Made by a program: the position numbers and the translations under genes
Notes under the pieces: model-generated
Told to the model about the DNA's origin: nothing
The model's database searches: none
Seen by the model: the letters and a program-made list of their open reading frames with translations, nothing else
NCBI RefSeq assembly: GCF_031119335.1
Contig: NZ_JAVHXT010000002.1
Span: forward strand, 328,617-392,616
DNA from: Pedobacter sp.
GTDB taxonomy: Bacteria; Bacteroidota; Bacteroidia; Sphingobacteriales; Sphingobacteriaceae
Direction: 5' to 3'
Length of the DNA: 64,000 nt
Shown here: one piece after another, positions 9,280 to 18,370 of the stretch
Position numbering within the stretch: position 1 is the stretch's first letter
Layout: each line of letters starts with the position of its first letter

Positions 9280-9795
9280 ATGAGCACAATATTTTCAAAA
9301 TTGTTACTTCTGATGTTACTTCCTTTAAGCTTTTTGCCGCTAGAGGAGAATAAAAAGCATCCGTTTCATGTAAGTACAACTGAAATTAGCCATAACGCTA
9401 AGGACAAAACCTTAGAAATTACATGTAGGATTTTTACGGATGATTTTGAAAACGTGTTAAGCCAAAGATTTAAGAGCAAAATTGATTTGCACGCTAAAAA
9501 CAGAGAAAAAGAGATGAACGGTTTCATCAAAAACTATATAGAGACAAATCTAAAAATTGCTATAGATGGCAAAATGGTAAAGCCTAATTTTCTCGGCTTT
9601 GAAAATGATCATGAAGCAACCAATGTATATCTGGAAGTAGAAAAGTTATCCTCTTTTAAAACATTAGTTGCAAATAATGGCATTTTATACGATTTGTTTG
9701 ATGATCAAATGAATATTCTTCACGTAGAAAAGAATGGAGCTCGAAAAAGTACAAAGGCGAGTTTTCCAGAAAAGAAAATGAGCGTGGCTTTTTAG
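9280..9795 (+). CDS. DUF6702 family protein
   Basis: A 171-aa protein with a hydrophobic N-terminus (residues 4-20, probably a signal peptide) followed by HPFHVSTTEISHNAKDKTLE, which is typical of DUF6702. The middle part, EITCRIFTDDFENVLSQRF near residues 46-64, and the alternating pattern suggest a beta-rich periplasmic domain. Function is unknown. Divergence from the HupE-like/M1 peptidase pair suggests a linked role. Confidence 0.75.
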   Translation: MSTIFSKLLLLMLLPLSFLPLEENKKHPFHVSTTEISHNAKDKTLEITCRIFTDDFENVLSQRFKSKIDLHAKNREKEMNGFIKNYIETNLKIAIDGKMVKPNFLGFENDHEATNVYLEVEKLSSFKTLVANNGILYDLFDDQMNILHVEKNGARKSTKASFPEKKMSVAF

Positions 9796-9968
9796 TTTTT
9801 TGGTTAACTGGTTAAATTGTGTAACTGGTTAATCGACTATAACATGTCGATGTCCGATCACTTCCGATCCATCAGGGGTTAGCGCCTTATATTCCCCTCT
9901 TTTAGAGGGGTGCCTGAAAGGCGGGGTGTTAAATCGCCATTACTATCTCTTATCGATCCCCATCTAAA
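9796..9968. repeat. Intergenic repeats: GGTTAACTGGTTAA direct repeat and family E palindrome
   Basis: Just after the DUF6702 stop come two direct copies of a GGTTAACTGGTTAA-like unit (about 9800-9835); a relative, GGTTAATCGGTTAATTG, lies near 18210. Then 9891-9930 carries TTCCCCTCTTTTAGAGGGG followed by GGCGGGGTG, a family E element whose relatives are at 23343-23373 and 46363-46456. No coding capacity is seen. Confidence 0.55.
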
Positions 9969-9969
9969 A

Positions 9970-10000
9970 ACCAAAGCCCCAAGTTTTACCTCGGGGCTTA
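9970..10000 (-). terminator. Terminator of the polysaccharide utilisation operon
   Basis: On the minus strand AAGCCCCGAGG-TAAAA-CTTGGGGCTT is followed by a T-rich stretch. It lies about 37 bp beyond the GH16 stop at 10037 and closes the operon. Confidence 0.75.
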
Positions 10001-10036
10001 TTCAAACAATCTATTAACTAACGGATGAAGATAGTT

Positions 10037-11137
10037 CTATTGAAAAACTCTCACATAATCTATAATATACTTTTGTGGAAATACGGTGCTTGCATTTGGT
10101 GCACCTGGCCAATTTCCGCCAACGGCTAGATTAAGCAAGAGGAAGTATGGGCGCCTGAATTCGTCTTTATTTGCGCCAGTAGTATCGAACGTATAAAACT
10201 CTTCGTTATCGAGATACCACTTGATTGAGCTGGCTGTCCAAACGATAGAGAACACATGGAATTTATCGTAGAAGTCGCCAGATTTTAACGTGGTAGAACC
10301 GCCGATATATTTGTGTCCTGCATCTTCGTAGTGCACTGTTCCATGGAGGGTGTTATCCTTTCCTGGGCCACCGCCAACCATTTCCATGATATCGATTTCT
10401 CCAGAAAATGGCCAATTCACCGTTGTAATGTTTGAACCCAAAGCCCAAAACGCAGGCCAAATACCCTGACCTTTCGGCAACTTAGCTCTCATCTCGATAC
10501 GACCATATAAGAAATCCTTTTTGCCTTGTGTTTTTATTCTTGATGAAGTGTATTCACGTCCACCGAAAGATTCCTTTTTTGCGGTGATGGTTAAGTAGCC
10601 ATTGTGCACTCGGGTATTTTCTGGGCGGTAATATTGTAACTCCCAATTGCCCCAACCTTCGTGACCGTTACCTTCTTCGAAAGTCCAAAACCTAGTATCT
10701 AAAGCAGTGCCGTTAAACTCATCTTGCCAAACCAAGGTCATACCCGGATAAGTTTCTGGTGAGATGTAACCACTGTTATCTATTACTTCGTTCTTTTCTA
10801 CGGTAACCTGTTTGGTAAGCTCTATAGATTTATTGCTAGCAGAATACGCTGTTACTTTTACGGTGTAAGTTCCACCTTCGGCATAAATCGTATACGCTTT
10901 ACCGTCATTAGAACGAATGCTCTCGTTAGCGCTTTGCCCAAAAGAAAACAAATAACGATCTGCATTATTTGCTGTAGCTACAAAATCTACTCTTCCAGAA
11001 CCATCGCTACTAACGTTTGCTGTTAATTGTAAATCTGTTGGCTCGGTGGCTTTTGCCTCCTTTTTGCAGCTCATGCTCATGGTTAGTACAAAAAGCGCCA
11101 TGATACAACTTCTAAACAATAATGTGCGTGCCTTCAT
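10037..11137 (-). CDS. GH16 family glycoside hydrolase (laminarinase-type), lipoprotein
   Basis: A 366-aa exported enzyme. The N-terminus has a lipoprotein signal ending MSMSC (C near residue 24), so it is probably surface- or outer-membrane-anchored. A PKD-like domain covers about residues 35-115. The GH16 catalytic domain runs from about residue 125 (GMTLVWQDEFNGTALDTRFW) to the end, with the catalytic signature EIDIME: E247 nucleophile, D249, E252 acid/base. The family cuts beta-1,3, beta-1,4 and galactan backbones; the EIDIME form and the N-terminal pattern fit beta-1,3(4)-glucanases. Last gene of the SusCD operon, 40 bp after the clan GH-A hydrolase. Substrate is inferred as a laminarin-like beta-glucan. 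Confidence 0.9.
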   Translation of the reverse strand: MKARTLLFRSCIMALFVLTMSMSCKKEAKATEPTDLQLTANVSSDGSGRVDFVATANNADRYLFSFGQSANESIRSNDGKAYTIYAEGGTYTVKVTAYSASNKSIELTKQVTVEKNEVIDNSGYISPETYPGMTLVWQDEFNGTALDTRFWTFEEGNGHEGWGNWELQYYRPENTRVHNGYLTITAKKESFGGREYTSSRIKTQGKKDFLYGRIEMRAKLPKGQGIWPAFWALGSNITTVNWPFSGEIDIMEMVGGGPGKDNTLHGTVHYEDAGHKYIGGSTTLKSGDFYDKFHVFSIVWTASSIKWYLDNEEFYTFDTTGANKDEFRRPYFLLLNLAVGGNWPGAPNASTVFPQKYIIDYVRVFQ

Positions 11138-11177
11138 TTTCTCGGGTTTAAGTTCAAAAATCTAATCGCTCGGTATT

Positions 11178-12470
11178 TTACTTTACAAAAAATGGGATGT
11201 TAGCGGTTGCCACTTTGTTTTTTCCATCCTCCACATAAACAAATAAACGATAAGCACCTGATGCAGCTGGAGCAGTAATACTGATTTTACCATTGCCAAG
11301 ATCCTTATAGTTCATTTTTACGGTTGCTGGTTTATCCTCATGATCACCGCCTTCGCCTACTTTAGTTGCTTCGGGCAGTAGCTCCCATCTATATTTTAAC
11401 TGGTCTTTATCTGGATCAAAAGCGATAACTTCTGCGTCGTAATTTGTACTTGGCTTTAAGGTAACGCTCTGATTCGACTTCTGCTTATTCAGCACAAAGC
11501 CGTAAATGTGTGGTGCTTTATTTTTCGGGAAAGTACCAGTCCAAAGGTATTGCATTACATCTACCACTTCGCTTTCTTCACCTCTTGAAGTGAAAAGCCC
11601 ATACCAAGTTGGCGTTCTTTCCTGCTTTTGTCCCCACAAGAACACGTACGAACCTAAGCAATTCGCTTTATCTCTATCAATTCCGTAATTATAACGGTTA
11701 AAATATACCGCAGCTTTTTCGCTACTTGTTTCTTCCACAGGCGCATTCCATTCGGTTTGTAAGCCTTCCCAATGTCCAGTCGGGCCCCATTCTGTAACTA
11801 TATAAGGACCTGTCCACCCCACAGCTTTAACTTTAGCTGGCAATTCGGCCAAACCTCCGTAAGTATTAATTGCTAAAATATCTATTGCAGTAGCTGTAGC
11901 TTTAATTTGATCAATTTCCTTTTGATTGATGCCCGCCAAAACAGTAGTAGCAGGATGGTTTGGATCAACCTCGTGGATCATCTTCGCGATATCGTTTACA
12001 GCTTCCCAAACCTTTGGATTTTTGTAAGATAGGTTAAGTTCGTTACCAATGCCCCAACTCAGCAAAGCTGGATGATCTTTATATTTCATTACTTCTGCTT
12101 TAACTTTATCGAACTGCTTTTTAACCGCAGCTGCATCATCGTAATTAAAACCATGACGCTCTGGTGTAACAGGCAAGCCCATCATTACCGTAAGTCCGTT
12201 TTTTTGTGCAGAATCGAGAATGTTTTTCGCATTGTTGGTACTCCAGGTACGTACAGAATTTCCTCCGTAAGCAGCTACACGATTGTAGTAAGAAGTACCT
12301 CCAGCGCCTTTAATGTAGTAAGGTTTTCCACCTCTTAGCAATTGAAAGCCTTTATCAGATTTTCTAACTTCTACTTTTATGGGTTGATTAACTGTCATTC
12401 CCTCTGCTGCGAAAATGTTATTTCCGAACACAACGAGTAGCGTTACGATGCCGTTGATTATTTTTTGCAT
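11178..12470 (-). CDS. Clan GH-A glycoside hydrolase (GH2/GH5/GH158-like) with C-terminal Ig-like domain
   Basis: A 430-aa exported protein: signal peptide at residues 1-22, a TIM-barrel catalytic domain at about residues 32-310, and a C-terminal beta-sandwich at about residues 325-430 (AEVIAFDPDKDQLKYRWELL). Clan GH-A residues are visible: acid/base E144 in GIGNELNL and nucleophile E227 in IVTEWGP. The layout of barrel plus Ig-like domain, next to GH16 and SusCD, resembles the beta-1,3-glucanase GH158 group known from Bacteroides laminarin loci, but automated tools often label such proteins as GH2 TIM barrel. The exact family needs a profile search. It lies 87 bp after susD, a gap filled by a strong hairpin. 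Confidence 0.75.
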   Translation of the reverse strand: MQKIINGIVTLLVVFGNNIFAAEGMTVNQPIKVEVRKSDKGFQLLRGGKPYYIKGAGGTSYYNRVAAYGGNSVRTWSTNNAKNILDSAQKNGLTVMMGLPVTPERHGFNYDDAAAVKKQFDKVKAEVMKYKDHPALLSWGIGNELNLSYKNPKVWEAVNDIAKMIHEVDPNHPATTVLAGINQKEIDQIKATATAIDILAINTYGGLAELPAKVKAVGWTGPYIVTEWGPTGHWEGLQTEWNAPVEETSSEKAAVYFNRYNYGIDRDKANCLGSYVFLWGQKQERTPTWYGLFTSRGEESEVVDVMQYLWTGTFPKNKAPHIYGFVLNKQKSNQSVTLKPSTNYDAEVIAFDPDKDQLKYRWELLPEATKVGEGGDHEDKPATVKMNYKDLGNGKISITAPAASGAYRLFVYVEDGKNKVATANIPFFVK

Positions 12471-12499
12471 ATCATCAGGGTATAAGCCTGTACGTTAAA

Positions 12500-12539
12500 A
12501 GCACTTGTTCGCAATTTTTAACCTTGCGGAACAAGTGCT
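12500..12539 (-). promoter_or_regulatory. Intercistronic hairpin between susD and the hydrolase genes
   Basis: Two arms, 12500-12514 (AGCACTTGTTCGCAA) and 12524-12539 (TTGCGGAACAAGTGCT), pair over about 15 bp with one bulge. On the minus strand only four T follow, so it is a weak or partial terminator or an RNA-stabilising element. It may let SusC/SusD be made in excess over the enzymes. Confidence 0.65.
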
Positions 12540-12557
12540 ATCATTTATCAATTATTT

Positions 12558-14246
12558 TTATGGATTAGGTGTTAATTTTCTGTTTCTTTCTCTCTCAATT
12601 TGAGGAATTGGAAACAAATTGTAACTCTCCTTATAAACCCTGTTTTCTAAAACTGCTTTGGTATAAGTGATGGAACCATCGGCATTTTTAATTACGTTCA
12701 TTCTGTAAACAGGTCCATTGAAATAAGTCATTCCCTTTTTCCAACGTCTCACATCATAAACACGGTGTTCTTCAAAACAAAGCTCTACTCTACGTTCGTT
12801 GCGAATTTTTTCTTGTAATGCAACCTGGGTAAAGTTTCTCGGCAACGGTGGCAAACCTCCTCTTTGACGAACTTTGTCCAAAGCATCGTAAACTGTACCA
12901 TCCGGGCCACTGAATTCATTTTTAGCTTCAGCATAGTTTAATAAAACCTCTGCGTAACGCATGTAAATCCAGTCATTATCACCACCTTGGTAAACTGCAT
13001 CGGCTGTCATGTTTTTATCATCAATAAATTTACGAAGACCGTAACCAGTTTTAGTTCTATCGCCGTTGGTGCGTCCGTTGGCATTGCCATCTGGGTGAGC
13101 GTTCAAATCAGCACTTTGGAAAGTTTCTACCGTAATGCCCTTAAATTGCGAACCATTCATCAGCATTGCTCTATCTAAACGAGTATCGCGGTTAGCATAC
13201 GGATTTTGCGGATCATAGCCAGAACCAGTTTCATCTGGACGAAGACCTGTTGTCCTCATTTCAAAAGCATCTACCAAGTTTTGCGTTGCATGGAAAGCAC
13301 CCCAGCCACCCCAACCTGTTGGCGTAAAGCTCATGTGCAACATCCAAGCACTTTGGTGTGTACGGTGAGGACGAGCAAATTTCTTCGCGAAAATTACTTC
13401 TTTATTTCCCGCTTTGGTCATAAACAATTGGTAGTAATCTGGATGGATATCGTAAGTTGCAGGAGCAAGAGCCATTACTTGTTGGGCGGCTTTTGCTGCA
13501 TCATCCCAACGAGATAATGTATTGTTAGGGTTGTTTAATGGACTTGCGTGATACAATAACACTCTAGCTTTTAGCGCTAATGCAGCTCCTTTTGTAGCTC
13601 TACCTAGCTCTGCAGCATCTGGATAAGATGGCAACAATACCGCCGCAGCTTCATCACATTCTTTGATAATGAAGGCCACGCACTCATCATAAGTATTTCT
13701 TGGCACCTCTAAATCATCAGTTGCGTTTTGTTCTGTGGTAATTAATGGCACACCACCAAACGACTTCACTAAATCAGCGTAAGCAAAAGCTCTTAAAAAC
13801 TTAGTTTCTGCCTTTAAGCGATCTTTCAACGCTGTATTTGTAGTTGGTACGCCATCAATACGTGCAATAAGGGTATTCGCTTTTCTGATTAACGAATAGT
13901 TAACTGCCCAAAGCTGTGTGCCCATCGAGAAATTCGGGTTTAAATCACCTTCCTGAACTCGGTTCATCGGCAAATCGTTATGACCTTCGATGTCGTCAGT
14001 CATCATATCCAAATTAGCGAAACCACGTGCCCAGTCTTGATCGTAACCAAAATCTCTACGCTCGAAACCGCTGAGCATTGAACCGTAAATATCATTAACA
14101 AACTGATTGGTAAGTGTGATATCCTGAAAAACGGCTACATCAGACACGAAATCAATTGGTTTTATATCTAACAGGTCTTTTTTACACGAGAAAGTTGTAA
14201 ACGTAACTACCATTACGCCGACTAACCATTTATATCTTTTGTTCAT
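12558..14246 (-). CDS. SusD/RagB family nutrient-binding outer membrane lipoprotein
   Basis: SusD-like lipoprotein, the lid of the SusC pore that binds glycan on the cell surface. I place the start at ATG 14246 (MNKRYKWL), because the 11 codons upstream precede a normal lipoprotein signal; the lipobox cysteine is C21 (TFSC). The mature protein is about 540 aa, a usual length. The SusD C-terminal pattern is present: NYAEAKNEFSG, then VRQRGGLPPLP and RNERRVELCFEEHRVYDVRR, ending IPQIERERN. The substrate-binding face cannot be read for specificity. It follows susC by about 36 bp in the same operon. Confidence 0.93.
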   Translation of the reverse strand: MNKRYKWLVGVMVVTFTTFSCKKDLLDIKPIDFVSDVAVFQDITLTNQFVNDIYGSMLSGFERRDFGYDQDWARGFANLDMMTDDIEGHNDLPMNRVQEGDLNPNFSMGTQLWAVNYSLIRKANTLIARIDGVPTTNTALKDRLKAETKFLRAFAYADLVKSFGGVPLITTEQNATDDLEVPRNTYDECVAFIIKECDEAAAVLLPSYPDAAELGRATKGAALALKARVLLYHASPLNNPNNTLSRWDDAAKAAQQVMALAPATYDIHPDYYQLFMTKAGNKEVIFAKKFARPHRTHQSAWMLHMSFTPTGWGGWGAFHATQNLVDAFEMRTTGLRPDETGSGYDPQNPYANRDTRLDRAMLMNGSQFKGITVETFQSADLNAHPDGNANGRTNGDRTKTGYGLRKFIDDKNMTADAVYQGGDNDWIYMRYAEVLLNYAEAKNEFSGPDGTVYDALDKVRQRGGLPPLPRNFTQVALQEKIRNERRVELCFEEHRVYDVRRWKKGMTYFNGPVYRMNVIKNADGSITYTKAVLENRVYKESYNLFPIPQIERERNRKLTPNP

Positions 14247-14282
14247 TTCTTTTCTTTTAATAGTAATCATATCAACCATTGG

Positions 14283-17200
14283 TTAGAACTGTACATTAAC
14301 TCCAAAAGTGTAAGTCTTCTGTTGCGGATAATATCTACCAATACCATTTGTATTCTCTGGATCTAGGTTGATCAAATCGGTAATAGTAAACAAGTTTTGT
14401 CCTTGTGCATAAAGTCTGATGTTGTTTGCACCAATTTTAGATAGTAACCTGTGTTTTACGGTATAGGCAAACTCCACATTCTTTAACCTGATATAGCTTG
14501 AGTTTTGTACCCAGAAACTGCTTACTAAATAGTTATTACCATTAGTGTTTAGCGTTAAACGAGGCAACGGCGCATCTGGACGATTTGGGGTCCATCTATC
14601 TAACCATTCTGCATTTACACGACCGCTGTTATGGAATGCCCAAGCCGCATTTTGCGTAAATAACTGTTGAGATTGTGCAGCTCCTTGTAATAAGAAGTTT
14701 AACTCGAAACCTTTAAAGTTTACACCACCGTTAATACCATAAAGAATTTGAGGTAGCGTACCGTTGCCTAAATAAGTGATATCGTCATCATTGATAATTC
14801 CATCGCCATTAATATCTTGATATTTGATATCGCCAGGACCAGTAGAGTTTAGGTATGCGCTGTGTTTAGGCGAAGCCGCGTAATCTGCCGCATCTCTAAA
14901 AATACCGACTGCTTTGTATCCAAAAATTCCTCCGTTTGGTCTTCCTGTAATACGTCTGTAATCTGGAATATTAGAAGCTTCGGCTGCCTCCACAATTTTA
15001 TTTTTAGCGTAAGTAAAGTTACCGCCAATAAAGTATGAGAAATTGCTAGATAATTGCTTGTTGTGATTTAAAATCAATTCCAAACCTTGATTGTCTACAA
15101 TACCGAAGTTTTCAGCTGGCAATGCAGCACCAAAGCTTAATGGTACAGAAAGTGCACGAGTAGCTAAAATATCTTTCCTTCTTTCTTTGAACACAGTGAA
15201 ATCTACACTCAATTGATTTTTGAAGAATTTAGCTTCTAAACCAGCATCCATTTTTACTGAAGTTTCCCAAGTTAGGTTTTCGTTTGCGATAGCACCAGGC
15301 GTTAAACCTGTAACGAAATTTCCCCCGAAAGGATAAACATTTGGTACCAAGTTGTAACGGTTGTAGTAACCAAAACGACTAGGAATACGATCGCTACCTA
15401 AAGTACCGTAAGATGCTTTTAACTTCAAGAAATCAACAAACTTTACGTTTTGCATGAAACTCTCTCTAGTTAGCAACCAACCAGCAGAGAAAGCTGGGAA
15501 ATACCCTACTCTTTCACTTGGTGCAAAGTTTTCAGACTCATCTCGTCTTAAACTTGCTTGGAAAAGGTATTTTCCATCGTAATCGTAGTTTACACGGAAG
15601 GCCGCACTACGCAAAGCAGTTTTATCTTCACCATCACTCAATACTTCATTTAAGGCAGGGCCGAAGTTTAAGATTTGCAGAGCAGAACTTTCGTAAGAGT
15701 TTCTAGCGCCATAAATTCCAGTACCTTGATTTTGTTTTTGCAATACCAAAGCCAAAGCAGAAATTCCGTGTTTGCCAAATCTTCTGTCGTAGTTGATATG
15801 ACCTTGTAACTCGGTGCTTTGTCCTTCGCCGTATCCTTTAGAAAGTGACGATTTTGATTGCGCATTAATGGTGTAAGTACCATCGGCAGCTCTAGCATAA
15901 AGAGGCACCCATTGGTTCCAGGTTTTGTTGTGGTTAAAGTTTCTATCGAATGCTAAAACTCCTTTAATTGATAAGCCTTCTACACCTGGAATTTGTTGTA
16001 CCACTTGAAAGTTACTCATAAAAAAGTTAGCCGAGTTTCTATTGTAACCGCTCTCTTCGCTAATTAATGCTAAAGGATTTGGGTATACGCCTGGCGCTGC
16101 TAACAAACCGTTAGAAAATCTGGCTGGTTGTACCGGCGGATTACGCATGGTGTGTTCAAAAATATTATCTACACTTGCTGGCGGAGATAATTTATTTTCA
16201 ATTCTTCCCGCTAAGTCTACCGAGATTTTTGTGGTAGAAGTTGCTTGGATATCGATGTTACTTCTAACATTATACCTGTTGTAGTTTAATGAACTGTACA
16301 AACCATCTTCGTTAAGGTAACCGAAAGAAGTAAAATACTTGATTTTCTCGCTACCGCCAGATAATGACAGGTTGTGCTGCATTCTTGGAGCAGTGCCACC
16401 AAGTACTAAATCCATCCAATCGGTATTTGGATTAGCATCAGGATCTGTTCCATTTCTAAACGCCTCTAAACGCTCTAAAGAAAACTCGGGCGTAGCTACA
16501 GGGTTATCATTCAGCTTTGCTTCGTTATATAAAGTTGCATACTCGTAAGAGCCTAGTGCGTTTGGCAATCTAGTTACTTGCGAAAAGCCGTAGTTGAAAG
16601 AGTAATTAGCGCTCAACTGACCTGCTTTACCTCGTTTTGTTGTTACTAAAACAACACCATTTGCACCCTTAACACCGAAAATTGCAGCAGAAGAGGCATC
16701 TTTCAAGATACTTACACTTTCAATTTCGTTTGGATCCATTTGTCCGAAATCACGTCCAGAACGCACCACACCATCAATTACGAATAATGGCTCCATGCTG
16801 CCGCCACCAAAAGTAGAGTTACCTCTGATGAAGATTTGAGTACCGTCTGCTCCAGGTTCTCCAGATGGCTGTTTGGTAATTACACCTGGTGTACGACCAG
16901 CAAGTGCATTACTCAAATCACCAACTGGTGTTTGTACCAATTGCTTGTTATTTACCGTAGCTACAGAACCTGTTACATTACTACGTTTTTGCGTACCAAA
17001 ACCCACTACAACTACGTCGTTTAACGTGTTGGCAGCGTCGTCCATAGTAATATTAATAGTTTCAGATTTTGTAACGATAAACTCTTGGGTTGTCATCCCA
17101 ATAAACGAGAAAACAATAGTAGTACCTACTTTAGGCACCGTGATGGAATACTTACCATCGGCTGTAGTTGCAACTCCGTTGGTAGTGCCTTTAATTAGCA

Positions 17201-17327
17201 CAGAAACACCCGGAATTTCCTGACCTAGTTTATCTTTAACCACACCAGAAACCGTAATACTCTGAGCATACGCGTTCTGTAAGGCAAAAGAAACTAGTAA
17301 TACGATCAATAGTCGAATTCTTTTCAT
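14283..17327 (-). CDS. SusC/RagA family TonB-linked outer membrane transporter
   Basis: A 1014-aa TonB-dependent transporter. Order: signal peptide (residues 1-21), carboxypeptidase-regulatory-like beta domain (about residues 24-110, VSGVVKDKLGQEIPGVSVLI), TonB plug (about 115-235, VVVVGFGTQKRSNVTGSV, then IRGNSTFGGGSMEPLFVIDG) and a large beta-barrel ending FGVNVQF with terminal phenylalanine. No N-terminal FecR-interacting signalling domain is seen, so control by an anti-sigma factor is unlikely, which agrees with the adjacent one-component regulator. It should import oligosaccharides made by the surface hydrolases. Preceded by the PKD lipoprotein with a 33-bp gap. Confidence 0.95.
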   Translation of the reverse strand: MKRIRLLIVLLVSFALQNAYAQSITVSGVVKDKLGQEIPGVSVLIKGTTNGVATTADGKYSITVPKVGTTIVFSFIGMTTQEFIVTKSETINITMDDAANTLNDVVVVGFGTQKRSNVTGSVATVNNKQLVQTPVGDLSNALAGRTPGVITKQPSGEPGADGTQIFIRGNSTFGGGSMEPLFVIDGVVRSGRDFGQMDPNEIESVSILKDASSAAIFGVKGANGVVLVTTKRGKAGQLSANYSFNYGFSQVTRLPNALGSYEYATLYNEAKLNDNPVATPEFSLERLEAFRNGTDPDANPNTDWMDLVLGGTAPRMQHNLSLSGGSEKIKYFTSFGYLNEDGLYSSLNYNRYNVRSNIDIQATSTTKISVDLAGRIENKLSPPASVDNIFEHTMRNPPVQPARFSNGLLAAPGVYPNPLALISEESGYNRNSANFFMSNFQVVQQIPGVEGLSIKGVLAFDRNFNHNKTWNQWVPLYARAADGTYTINAQSKSSLSKGYGEGQSTELQGHINYDRRFGKHGISALALVLQKQNQGTGIYGARNSYESSALQILNFGPALNEVLSDGEDKTALRSAAFRVNYDYDGKYLFQASLRRDESENFAPSERVGYFPAFSAGWLLTRESFMQNVKFVDFLKLKASYGTLGSDRIPSRFGYYNRYNLVPNVYPFGGNFVTGLTPGAIANENLTWETSVKMDAGLEAKFFKNQLSVDFTVFKERRKDILATRALSVPLSFGAALPAENFGIVDNQGLELILNHNKQLSSNFSYFIGGNFTYAKNKIVEAAEASNIPDYRRITGRPNGGIFGYKAVGIFRDAADYAASPKHSAYLNSTGPGDIKYQDINGDGIINDDDITYLGNGTLPQILYGINGGVNFKGFELNFLLQGAAQSQQLFTQNAAWAFHNSGRVNAEWLDRWTPNRPDAPLPRLTLNTNGNNYLVSSFWVQNSSYIRLKNVEFAYTVKHRLLSKIGANNIRLYAQGQNLFTITDLINLDPENTNGIGRYYPQQKTYTFGVNVQF

Positions 17328-17360
17328 ATTTATATTTGGCTTTAATTAAAAATAAGCTAA

Positions 17361-18194
17361 TTACTTCTTAACGAAACGCATTTGATGAACGGCTTCAGTT
17401 GTTTTTCCAGAACGTAATATCATTTCTGTTGCTGAAATAGATATGATACGGTAATTATTTGATGAAACGTCGGTTACACCAATAAATCTTTCTGGCGGCG
17501 TGCCTGGAATAGTAATGGTAGCCAAACCTGCACCTTGCACCGTAGTACTAAAGGTAAATGCAGTTTCGTAAGACCTATCGTTACCACAGTTGTAATTTGG
17601 ATCAACGTTACCGCCGTTAAATGTTTGTCCATTTGCTTTGTAGGTAAGCTTAAAAGCGTTGTTGGCAAACGAAAAGATGTATTCGTCATCTAACTGGCAA
17701 GTAGCCAAAGCACCACCACCGAAATATTCTGACGGATTATTTTCTGTCCCAACAGTAATTGGTGCCAATGATGCTGGATCTAGTTTCCAAGCATGTGCTG
17801 TTAATAGTTGGTAGTTAGCGTTATTTAACGTAGGTGTGAAGTCATCTTGCTCTACCACTATAGGCTGTGTAGCGATGTCGTAACCACCCTCTCCGTAAGC
17901 ATACAACTTCACATTGTACGTGCCCTTAGAGATAAAATAGGCTTCGGTGCTTGCTCCGGCAGATTTAAGGCCTTCGTTCTGTCCAAAATCCCATTGGTAA
18001 CGGTAAGCATTTTGAGATGTACTTTCTAATAGGTAGGTGTTTGCTTTGCCTGCAACTTTAGTAACCTTAAAGGCTGCCGTAGCAGGAGTTCCGAGTTTGC
18101 TGGCATAATCTTCATCTTTACAGCCGAAGTTGAAAAGAGTAATTAATGCCAACAGTAAAAGACAATGATGCCTTACAAAAGACTTGTTGTTCAT
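17361..18194 (-). CDS. PKD-domain surface glycan-binding lipoprotein (SusE-position)
   Basis: A 277-aa lipoprotein with lipobox NFGC (C25) and a PKD-like domain at about residues 40-115 (YRYQWDFGQNEG, then AYFISKGTYNVKLYAYGEGG). The C-terminal part (about residues 125-277) looks like a lipocalin-like or sugar-binding beta domain: it starts LLTAHAWKLDP and ends with a repeated strand pattern. By position it is the extra surface glycan-binding protein that accompanies SusCD. Unusually it is the first gene of the operon rather than following susD. Binding specificity is unknown. Confidence 0.75.
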   Translation of the reverse strand: MNNKSFVRHHCLLLLALITLFNFGCKDEDYASKLGTPATAAFKVTKVAGKANTYLLESTSQNAYRYQWDFGQNEGLKSAGASTEAYFISKGTYNVKLYAYGEGGYDIATQPIVVEQDDFTPTLNNANYQLLTAHAWKLDPASLAPITVGTENNPSEYFGGGALATCQLDDEYIFSFANNAFKLTYKANGQTFNGGNVDPNYNCGNDRSYETAFTFSTTVQGAGLATITIPGTPPERFIGVTDVSSNNYRIISISATEMILRSGKTTEAVHQMRFVKK

Positions 18195-18370
18195 ACTTTT
18201 TAATATTTGGTTAATCGGTTAATTGATGTAAAATTATCTTTAATAATATCCGACATCCAAATTTTAAGCCCCTACAAAACTACATCAAAACCGCTTAAAA
18301 TAACTCAAGAGCACAGATTATACCTACAACATTTGAAGAAAGGAAGATTTTATCTACTTTTAGTTTGTTA
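18195..18370. promoter_or_regulatory. Divergent control region of the polysaccharide locus
   Basis: A 176-bp gap between the start of the operon (minus strand) and the regulator gene (plus strand). It is A+T rich and carries GGTTAATCGGTTAATTG near 18210, itself two half-repeats. On the minus strand there is a TTTG and, about 21 bases on, TAATTTTA, an imperfect match to the Bacteroidota promoter (TTTG-N19-TAnnTTTG). The regulator probably binds here, but no clear operator can be named. Confidence 0.4.
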
